From NCBI GenBank assembly GCA_038503075.1, contig JBCAML010000012.1:496001-560000 (forward strand): DNA of 64,000 bases, written 5' to 3'. The notes beneath the pieces are model-generated. The model was not told the origin of the DNA. It worked only from the letters and a program-made list of their open reading frames with translations, and searched no databases. The position numbers were made by a program, and so were the translations under genes. The stretch comes from Gyromitra esculenta. Taxonomy: Eukaryota; Ascomycota; Pezizomycetes; Pezizales; Discinaceae. The first letter of the stretch is position 1; every line of letters starts with the position of its first letter. Positions 56,164-64,000 of this stretch are shown here, one piece after another.

Positions 56164-56739
56164 GCAGTTGGGGGGGTCGAAAGCCTGTTGAAAAGCAAGC
56201 GAGTTTGTCTATTCATTGAGCATTGAAGCAGGTAATGGGAGCCTCAGGAGCTTGAGATGAGGAAGTCTACAAACAGCGCTTGTTAGCAATACTCAGGCAA
56301 AGGGTAGAACAGGCACATTGAGAAAATTGCCAGACTGTATGATTAGGGAAGGAATCAATGATAACTTATACGATCATATAGCAGTGCCTTGTTCTTTGGC
56401 AATGCAACTCTTTACATTGTTCAGGTGTATTCTTCATACATTTGTGATGTTAATTTGCATGGCAAATAAACCCAAAAACCCGTCAAATCAAGTCAGTTTT
56501 TGTGGCTTTATTCCATGTATCCGGCTGTCAAACAGGGCTTTTGGTGTGTTTCCAATCTCTTCTTTAGTGGTTGTTCCTGCCTCAGTCTCTCCATTTCTCC
56601 TATCAGTTTGGCTTCTCTTTTACCTGAGTATTGCTTACATCCATTGTTTGTATAGGCCCTCAGCTTGTGCTTTCCAAACCTCCATTTCCTGCTTCCATGC
56701 TGGACAAAGAGACAAACTCGCTTGCTTTCCTACAGGTTT
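56164..56739. other. Unassigned centre of the inverted pair
   Basis: About 580 bp with a 149-codon plus-strand frame of random appearance; no repeat match seen in the window. Confidence 0.35.
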
Positions 56740-57720
56740 TCAACCACCACCCCCTACTGCCTGCTAGGAGGGTGCTTTCAACCCCCCCTACTGCCTGCAG
56801 CGAGAGAGCTTTCAACCCTCTCCTACTGCCTGCAGCAAACATGCTTTCAACCCCTCCTACTGTATGTTCGGAGCGAGCAATTGACCCCCCCTGCCTGCCT
56901 GCAAAGAGTGACCTTACAATCACCTCTTTGGGAACAAGCAATTGACCCCCCTACAGCCTGCTGTAAGCAAGTTTTCAGCCCCCCCCACTGCCTGCTTGCG
57001 AAGCACATGTGCTTGCTGATGTTTGGAAGTCTATGCATAGCAAAAAAGAGCCAGTACATAAATAATGCGAATAGGGTAGCTGTAAACATAGAAGCCTGTA
57101 CATACAGTTTGCAAATTAGATACCTGTAGATATGGAAGACTGTACATAGATAATGCGATAAAGCTAAATAGAGAGAGTGAATAAATAAATTGTATTTTTG
57201 CTGTTGAGGAACAGAGCAAGCTATATCAAAAGCTTATGGGACGAATCCCAACCTTATGGAACAGAAGAACATAGCGCTACTACTCTGTGGAGTTAGAGTA
57301 CTGCATTGCTCTTTTGTGGAGGTTAGGGCTATGCTCTGCCTCTGCAATGGACAAGTTTTCTCAGCTGCCCTGCTGATCTCCCTGACCTCAACAGAGGTCA
57401 GCAAGGAACCTGAATTTTTTGCTGATGGGAGACACGCAATATAATTCTTAATGCAAAGGCTATATCCTGCCCCAAGTACATCACCTGCCTGATAGCTATT
57501 CTGGGTCTCATTCCACCAGACAGTTCTGTTTGATGGCTTAGGGTTACTTTTGGCCAATGGAACATGCCTTTTTTGGTGCTGTTCCCCCTTCTCCAAATAC
57601 AGTACCTACTAGAAGGATTGGAGGCAACATAACAGGCACTGGTCCAGATTCGGAATGTGTCAAGGCAAGGTAACTACAAATATCGGGTAACTTCAGGTCC
57701 TGTTACTTCAACAGATATAG
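56740..57720 (-). repeat. Dispersed repeat, right arm of the inverted pair
   Basis: Complement of the 54361-55470 modules. It holds at least six minisatellite units with CTTTCAACCCC and CTACTGCCTGCAG (56745-57000), the TATTTAT-type promoter-like part (57030-57240) and the module with AAAAGTAACCCTAAGCC complement (57440-57720). Confidence 0.6.
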
Positions 57721-58372
57721 GTATAACAAATGCTCTACCTTCCATGGAAGAATAATTTTTTTGCTAATAGCTTTCTCCTAGCTATTGATAGCAAACCCGC
57801 CCAGGTATAAAGTCAGCAAAGTAAGTTCAAAATACTTCAAGGCTGTGGATCAAGATTAAAAGTATGAGTGTACTAAGATCACGGCAACCTGGAAGGAATC
57901 ATCATTTTCCAATGATAGAGGCAGTAGAGAGTTACCTGTAAGAAGAAAACATTATTTATATTAAGTTTAGCAAGCCACAACTTCAGCTAAAGCAATTATC
58001 TAATATTCTGATAGACACACATTCATAAGGATACAGTAACCAGGATAGTGTGACTGTTTTAGAAGGGAAATAGGTATGGAAATAAGGTGTTGGCAAATAC
58101 AAGAAACTTGAAAAAGGTTGAGATTTTTAAGAGTATTTTCGTGCAAAGTACTCAATAATGTTAAGAGTTCTACTTGGAAGTATTCTGCCTAATAAGACTC
58201 AGAAGAAGAACAACAGGTGGCAGGGCCATCCACTATACTTATAGTGGGTTGGCTTGCCATCTTGTTTCTGTTCTACTCTGTTGAGTGGCCATTAAGACCC
58301 TGAGAACATGCCAAGCTATTGCGGGTGGGGCAGATCAGGATTCAGCTAATGATCACTTCTGCACTTTCTTGC

Positions 58373-59199
58373 TTTCACGGATTACAACAGGTAATGGATT
58401 AGGGTTCAGCTAGAACAGTTGCGATGGATCATGGGTTTCTTTCATGATGTTTTTGTTTTTTGGTTACGTCCGGCCACGAGTTATGGGAAGGAAAGTGGGG
58501 TATATAAGGGATGGATTTCGATCTTTGTTGTGTTTTCTCTTTCTTTCCTGAAGCAATGTTCTGGTTTAACTGCTTTTGTATTGTTTGAATATCTCACAGT
58601 TCAGTCCCTTGTTAAGCCTTTCAGTATCCCTAAAGGTGAGCAGTGCTACTTAAGCGAGGTACTAACACGTTCGAGAAGTGCAAGATTTCTACAGACTCTA
58701 CAGTTGTGGTTTATCTCAAGGTGAGATAAGTGCAGCGTGATGAAGACAGTGACAGCTGGGATTCTGGGGTAGAATCGAGGTAATATTAAAACAATACAGC
58801 AGATGTAAAACAAGAACGTTGCTTAAGAAGAAGAAGAAGAGAGAGACAAAACGGCCTAAAACCCATTGCTTAAATACCTCGCTTTTCCTGCCACATGACA
58901 CATAACTGAAAGATACCCGAACAACAAAGACATGGTATTTCTTACCTGAAACCATTACAACCCACTTATTATCCTAGACCCTTTACTCGTTCGTATCCGT
59001 GAAAGAATACTATCTCAGTTCTACCACAGAACCCTCACTGTCTCTGTGCAAATCACGCTGCACTTAACTCGCCTGGAGTTTGACCCCTCATAGAACTTGT
59101 AGAAACATCACACTCTTTGAACATGTTAGTATCTCGCTTAAGTAGCACTGCTCACCTTCAGGAATACTGAAGGGCTTAACGAGGGACTAAATTGTGAGA
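58373..59199 (+). repeat. Solo LTR1 inside LTR2, itself split
   Basis: TTTCACGG at 58373 to TTGTGAGA ending 59199, flanked by CTTGC (58368-58372) and CTGGC (59200-59204), a 5-bp target duplication with one change. Has GGGTATATAAGG, the start box variant AAGCAATGTTCT and GTAGCACTGCTCACC. A second LTR1 (58592-59004) lies within it. Confidence 0.85.
58592..59004 (-). repeat. Solo LTR1 nested in LTR1
   Basis: Complete LTR1 in minus orientation (TCTCACAG at 58592, CCGTGAAA ending 59004) with a perfect target duplication GAATA (58587-58591, 59005-59009). It is closely related to the LTR at 41187-41599, so both may come from the same recent subfamily. Confidence 0.88.
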
Positions 59200-59222
59200 C
59201 TGGCACTCCTAGTGTTAGTGTA

Positions 59223-60050
59223 GTGGTACTACCATTAACTAGTTACATGTCATGAGCAGTATTATCTTAGTCATATGCAGTCATTGAACTTGGTAGACAG
59301 CTGGAGTCCGGCACTGCAGGGTAACCCCTGGGAGCCAGTTACCCTACCTTGCAGGGTAATCACAATGGCCCAGTTACTCTACTTTAGTTGGAGAAGTAGA
59401 GTATGGAGCGGGGTTGCTCTCATGTGCCACACCACCACCCCATGGCGCATATGACTTACGAGGTAACACCAGGAGGGGTGCTGCCAAAGGGCAACCACCA
59501 CAGGTGCAAAACTTGGATGGTAGAGACTCTCTTCCATAGGCCAAGAACTATAGGTATGTGACTAGCTGATGATAACATTGTAGACACTCATGGCGGTTGG
59601 ATTGGACAGTGTTTGCAATTACCCTTCAGTAAGAACCACTGACGTAGCGGGCGCACTGCACCTGGCGCAGGCGATCCAGTACAAGCCAACACATGAAGAG
59701 GGCTCAGAAGAAGTCTCCAGACAGTTCTATCGGTTGCTACTAGCCCCACTGCGGCAGCAAAGCCATCCTGATCCATATTATTGAAGAAGGGGTCATGTGC
59801 TAGAAAAGTGTGTCCCGGAGGGCAAAAGTAACACCCGGGTCGTCAAGCCAAACCGTCCGGCTAAACGTGGCCCGGAGGGTATATGAGGGAGTTCCTGTGA
59901 AAAGATGAAGTCAATCAGACAAGTATCTGGTAGGAAAGGTCTTGGGGTAGGGCGGGGTGAAAATATTGGCATCGGCCCTGCCCCTTCGGTGCAAAAACTG
60001 GCGGGGCCCTGTCGGGGCCCCATCAATTAACATATGTTAATGTAGGCTAA
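59223..60050. other. Repeat-derived sequence, no gene
   Basis: Holds repeated GTAACCC/GTTACCCT blocks (59310-59390) and a CCCGGAGGGCAAAAGTAAC...CCCGGAGGG segment (59812-59880) that matches 55386-55455, so it includes part of the same dispersed repeat. No convincing frame. Confidence 0.5.
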
Positions 60051-60462
60051 TTTCACGGATTGAGAATTGGATATAGGGTTAGGTATCGGCTTGTTGGTTG
60101 TTATGGTTTATGGTTTGCGGTAAAAGATAATGCTATTGTATTTCGGTTCTTTTCGGATATTGGGTTTTGTGGGGAAAAGTGGGGTATTTATGGGATGGAT
60201 TTTGCTTCGCTTTTATTCTCTTCTTCTTCTTCTTTTTTTTAAGCAACGTTCTTTACTTCTGCTGTATTAATACTACTCGGTTCTATCTCAGAATCCTTGC
60301 GGTCGCTGTCGCTGTGAAAACCCTTACACTTAACTTGCCTTGAGTTAAAACCCCGTAGGACCTGTAGAACACTTCGTCACTCTTATCGCAATGATTCCTA
60401 CCTAAGTAGCTCTGCTCACCTTCTGGGATACAGAAGGGCTTAAAAGGGATCGAACTGTGAGA
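60051..60462 (+). repeat. LTR1, 5' LTR of gypsy-1 copy 2
   Basis: TTTCACGG at 60051 to ACTGTGAGA ending 60462. TATA-like GGGGTATTTATGG, start box AAGCAACGT (60241-60249), GTAGCTCTGCTCACC near the end. Followed at once by the primer-binding site and 320 nt further by gag. Confidence 0.88.
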
Positions 60463-60473
60463 TTACGTTGCTT
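60463..60473 (+). promoter_or_regulatory. Gypsy-1 primer-binding site, copy 2
   Basis: TTACGTTGCTT: its last 9 nt, ACGTTGCTT, are the exact complement of AAGCAACGT at 60241-60249, the likely 5' end of the element's own transcript. A near-copy of the region, GTGAGATTACATTGCTTGC, recurs at 60737-60755. Confidence 0.65.
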
Positions 60474-60784
60474 GCTCAGCTCAGCGGTATACTGTGTACC
60501 TTTTCCCATACAAGGCCACGTGTTCAAACCCCCTTGGAGTCATACTTACTTCATGGGCTTCACAACTTGGATTCATCAATCCTTTGTGTGTTTGTTCCCT
60601 TGTTTGACATCGCGAAAACCTACACGGACCACTGAGCCCTCGCTAGTCTTACCTGAGTGGCTAGATTCCGAGTACCTCCATGTCAATATCATCGCAAGTG
60701 TCTGTAACAAAGCAGACTCTAGCAACAATTGAGGAAGTGAGATTACATTGCTTGCCTATCTACACCTCCTACACCGAAGCAACA

Positions 60785-62121
60785 ATGAGCTCTCCCGCCC
60801 CCGTCACCTCCTCATCTGAAGGAGCCGCCGTCGCCACACCCCGCTTCCCTACAAAAGAAGCATTTGCCCAAGCTTATAGGAACGATCCTGTCGAGTTATA
60901 TAATCAACTCCGGGAACTCAACCAAGCTCTCGAGGACCAAATTGACGTCCTCCAAGAAGGAACACAGGAGCTGGAGATAAAGCTCAACACCGCCCAAATC
61001 CAGACAAACAACGCCGTCCAACACACTCAGCAACAAGATCAACAAGTCAACGACGCCTCAACCCTCATCGACTGACTACGTCGGGAACGGAATGAAGCTT
61101 GCAGAGCCACTGAAGCGCCCCCAGCCCCACCAAATCTCACCAGTACACCTCCCCCTGCCCCACCTGCTGTCACTCACCGATCGGAAAGCATGCCGGATCC
61201 AGAGAAATTCGACGGAAGCCGAAGCAAACTCCCTGGCTTTGTGCTCCAACTCCGCTCCAAGCTCGCAGTAAACCGAGATAGGTTTGCAGACGAAAACACG
61301 ATGATTCTTTATACCATCAATCGCCTGGAAGGAGCCGCTTTGGAACAAGTCCGTCATACCGTTCTCCCATCAGGCCTCACCACCTGGACCAATGCCGCCG
61401 CCCTCATCTCCGCATTAGAAACTGCCTTTGGTGACCCAGATCCCACCGGCACAGCCCACCGAGAATTACACCAGCTCCGACAGGGAAAACGAGACTTCTC
61501 CGCTTACTTGGCCGACTTCCAACGTATCATGGGACAACTAAAATTCGATGAAAATTTGAAGATGGATGCCCTCGAACATGGTATGTCAGAAGAACTAGAA
61601 GAAGCCATGGTCTTCGCCACTGCCACCCCTGCTACCCTCAACGATATGGTTCTAGTCCTCACTCGAATGGACAATCGTATCCAAGCTCGTAAGGCGGAAA
61701 ACGAGGGAATACTCGTGAGAGCATGGGACAATTCAGTGCCCACAATGCAATGACTCCCTTCGTCCCCGCCTCATCATTTGTTCCAGGGGGCCTTGCTCCT
61801 ATGGACCTCTCTTTCGGACGCACCAGCAATCTTTCTCACCCTGCCCAAGACCAACGATACACCATGGTCAATGGAAGAAGGAAACTCTCAGAAGAAGAAA
61901 AACAATGGCGCCGCTCCACCGGCAAATGCATGTTTTGCGCCGCCCCCGACCATTCTTACGCCAACTGCCCCTCCGCCCCAAAAAAACCCATGATGAGAGG
62001 GGCCCTCACCGCCCCCCCTGCTAACCGTATGCCCCCTGCTTCCTCCCTACCACTGCCACCTCTCCCACCTCAATTTTTTGCTCTAGAGTCCGCAAGCGCC
62101 TCCAGCGAGGCTTTAAACTAG
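60785..62121 (+). pseudogene. Gypsy-1 gag, one nonsense mutation
   Basis: Starts MSSPAPVTSSSEGAAV and ends at TAG 62119-62121. Same architecture as copy 1: coiled-coil-like NQALEDQIDVLQEG, capsid core PDPEKFDGSRSKLPGFVLQL and LEGAALEQVRHTVLPSGLTT, knuckle CMFCAAPDHSYANC. TGA at 61073-61075 replaces the Arg of LIARLR. Positions mutated to stop in copy 1 (Trp, Gln) are intact here. A small frame difference near 61730 between the two listed halves needs checking. Confidence 0.85.
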
Positions 62122-62156
62122 TCCAACCAAGGCTGACCAGTTACCCTGCCTTGGTT
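62112..62156 (+). promoter_or_regulatory. -1 frameshift signal, copy 2
   Basis: T TTA AAC (62112-62118), TAG stop, 6-nt spacer, stem AACCAAGG (62125-62132) / CCTTGGTT (62149-62156), 16-nt loop. From the heptamer the -1 frame is open without a stop into SITGFSVLDMCVEDQLDG at the start of pol. Confidence 0.85.
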
Positions 62157-64000
62157 CCCATTTCTTTACCTTTGTTGGCATTTTCTATTACGGGTTTTTC
62201 AGTGTTGGATATGTGCGTGGAGGACCAATTGGATGGGGAACATTTCGTTATTTCATGTAACATTTCACACAATAATAAAATTATCAAAACTCACGCACTA
62301 TTGGATACTGGAGCCTCAGGATTGCCTTCATTGATAAAGACTTTGCGAGTCACCACTCTCTACCTCTTTTTCCTCTAAAAAACCCTTGACAACTTGAAGT
62401 GATTGATGGCCGCCCAGTTTCGTCAGGGGACATCACTCATATCGCCAATCTTAACCTCTCCATTCAACAACACTAGGAACAAGCCCCCTGCTTCGTTACC
62501 CAACTAGGACATTACCCCCTCATCCTAGGAATCCCATGGATGAACTACCATGATGTTCAACTTCGCTTTGCTCAAAAACGCATTGAGTTTAACTCTAAAC
62601 TCTGCACCACCCATTGCGCCCCCTATTTTACCACCGTTTCCGCCCCCTCAATTGCAGCCCCCCCTAAACTAAACCTATCCTTCATCGGTGCCGCTAGTTT
62701 CAGGACCCTTACTCGAAAACGCACATCCCAGGCCTACACCATGTCGCTCTATGAGATTAGCAAGATCATCGACGACAAGACAACCAAGGAAGAATGGAAA
62801 GCGAGAATCCCCGAAGAATACCACGAATTCCTCTATATGTTTGACAAGAGTAAAGCCCAAGGACTCCCCCCTCGCCAATCCTACGACCACCGGATACAAC
62901 TACAGGAAGGAAAGGATGCCCTCTTTGGTCCCCTATATGGTTTCACGGATAGAATCGAGTAATTGATTAGGATGACTGTGGGTAGTTGCGAAGGATTCTC
63001 TTTGGGTATAATGGCTTTGTTGTTCGGTTATGTTTTGGTTGTTGTCGGATGGTTATTTGTGTTACGGGAAAGCGGGGTATTTAAGCGTAGGATTTTGGTC
63101 GTTTCTGTTCTTCTTCTTTTCCTTCCTTAAGCAACGTTCTTACTTTACTTCTGTTGTATCAGTTTAATACTATCTCGATTCTATCTCAGAATCCTCGCGG
63201 TCGCTGTCGCTGTGAAAACCCCTCCACTTAACTCGCCTTGAGTTAAACTCCGTAGGACCTGTAGAAACATCGTATACCTTGTCGCTTGACCTTTTCGTTT
63301 AAGTAGCTCTGCTCACCTTCAGGGATACTGAAGGGCTTAAACAAGGTCATACCATGAGATATGGGATGTCTCGAGAAGAACTTATTGTTCTAAAGAAGTA
63401 CATTGAAGATAACCTTGAAAAAGGATTTATTCGTGCTAGCTCTTCTCCGGCAGGATCCCCCGTCCTCTTCGTAAAAAAGGCTGACGGCTCTCTTCAACTA
63501 TGTGTGGACTACCGAGGCCTAAATGCCATCACCGTCAAGGACCGTTATACTTCCCCCCTCATCCGAGAAACCCTTGACCGTCTGGCTAAGGCACAGTGGT
63601 ATACCAAATTAGATCTTCGTGACGGATATCATCAAGTGCGAATTGCAGAAGGAGATGAGTGGAAAACAGCCTTCCGCACACAATACAGCCTATATGAATA
63701 CCAGGTCACGCCATTCGGCTTAACCAACGCTCCTGGAACTTTTCAACGCTTTGTGAATGACTGCCTCACAGAGTACCTGGATATCTTCTGCACCGCTTAC
63801 CTAGATGATATCCTCATCTACAGCGATACTTTCGCCGAGCATCAGATCCATGTTCAAAAAGTCCTGCAAACCTTTAAAGATAACGACATCCTCTTGAAGC
63901 CGGAAAAATGCGAATTTGAGGTACAAACGACAAAGTACCTTGGACTCATTCTTACCCCCGATGGCATCAAAATGGACGAGGAGAAACTCAAAGCCGTGCG
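62122..64000 (+). pseudogene. Gypsy-1 pol, split by solo LTR, runs off window
   Basis: After the frameshift: ISLPLLAFSITGFSVLD, then protease THALLDTGASG; a missing C near 62323 shifts the frame relative to copy 1. TGA at 62397-62399 (for Arg) and TAG at 62474-62476 (for Gln) follow. The frame from 62540 leads to RT, interrupted after FGPLY by the LTR at 62941-63359, and resumes [22 protein letters not shown] motifs: [47 protein letters not shown]. The RT here keeps residues changed in copy 1 (LDLRDGYHQ). The window ends within pol at KLKAV. Confidence 0.88.
62941..63359 (+). repeat. Solo LTR1 inserted in gypsy-1 RT
   Basis: TTTCACGG at 62941 to ACCATGAGA ending 63359, with a perfect 5-bp duplication TATGG (62936-62940 and 63360-63364). 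Taking out the LTR and one TATGG rejoins the pol reading frame exactly at the glycine of GPLYGMSRE, as in copy 1. This fixes both LTR ends beyond doubt. Confidence 0.93.

Larger units (their letters stand above)
58060..59222 (-). repeat. LTR2 copy split by nested LTR1s
   Basis: 58060-58372 matches 47575-47850 (e.g. GTATTTTCGTGCAAAGTACTC and CCTGAGAACATGCCAAGC). The match resumes after 59199 with CTGGCACTCCTAGTG, corresponding to CCGGCACTCCTTGGTT in the other copy, and then fades. Confidence 0.7.

Noticed and set aside
60476..60736. SINE insertion with 19-bp target duplication in the gypsy-1 leader
   Set aside because: Much of the segment aligns with the leader of copy 1 (TTGGATTCA and CCTGAGTG blocks), so it is native leader and not an insertion.

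Overview
The window is nuclear DNA of a filamentous ascomycete (Pezizomycotina). The genes carry short spliceosomal introns (53 to 106 bp) with GTATGT/GTAAGT-type donors and CTAAC-like branch sites, and the proteins have fungal architectures. The genome is clearly rich in transposons: about two thirds of the window is nested LTR retrotransposon, LINE, Helitron and MITE sequence. That balance, and the C-to-T/G-to-A type of damage in the elements, would fit a large-genome Pezizomycete (truffle or desert-truffle relative), but that placement is inference only.

Positions 1-20000 are the host gene island: an unrecognised 693-aa serine/arginine-rich protein with a myristoylation-like N-terminus (3246-5327, minus); mevalonate kinase (9000-10768, plus, 4 exons); the shared alpha subunit of protein farnesyl/geranylgeranyl transferase (11626-12827, plus, 5 exons); a PLP serine/threonine dehydratase (13221-14367, minus, 4 exons); and a vacuolar cation-chloride cotransporter of the Vhc1/SLC12 type (15058-19586, minus, 12 exons including a 16-nt microexon). 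The spaces between genes hold short hairpin (MITE-like) elements.

Positions 20000-48900 are a nested transposon block. It contains a LINE reverse transcriptase relic, solo LTRs (one LTR inside another), a Tc1-type transposase tail, a LINE ORF2 with endonuclease, YIDD reverse transcriptase and RNase H, and a roughly 9.7 kb Helitron. The Helitron carries Rep (HUH, two tyrosines) and Pif1-type helicase segments, an OB-fold-like gene and, on the opposite strand, a 2-oxoglutarate/Fe(II) dioxygenase resembling the TET/JBP DNA-base oxidases. Then follow two ORF1-only LINE copies in opposite orientation, a chromodomain Ty3/gypsy integrase tail with its LTR, a first copy of a second Ty3/gypsy family (here gypsy-1), and a hAT-like MITE with a perfect 8-bp target duplication.

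Positions 49400-51608 are a second small gene island: a THO-complex subunit 5 homologue (minus) and a METTL21/Methyltransf_16-type protein methyltransferase (plus), transcribed divergently.

Positions 51600-64000 return to repeats: two adjacent hairpin elements, a large inverted pair of a dispersed repeat with a minisatellite, an LTR nested in an LTR nested in another LTR family, and a second gypsy-1 copy that runs off the end of the window and is split by a solo LTR with 5-bp target duplication.

The most striking signals are (1) the Helitron that appears to carry a DNA-modification-type dioxygenase and an OB-fold protein; (2) a textbook -1 frameshift signal between gag and pol of gypsy-1, with slippery heptamer T TTA AAC, 6-nt spacer and an 8-bp stem kept by compensatory changes in both copies; and (3) a primer-binding site just after the gypsy-1 LTR that is complementary to a conserved box inside the same LTR, as expected for Tf1-like self-priming.
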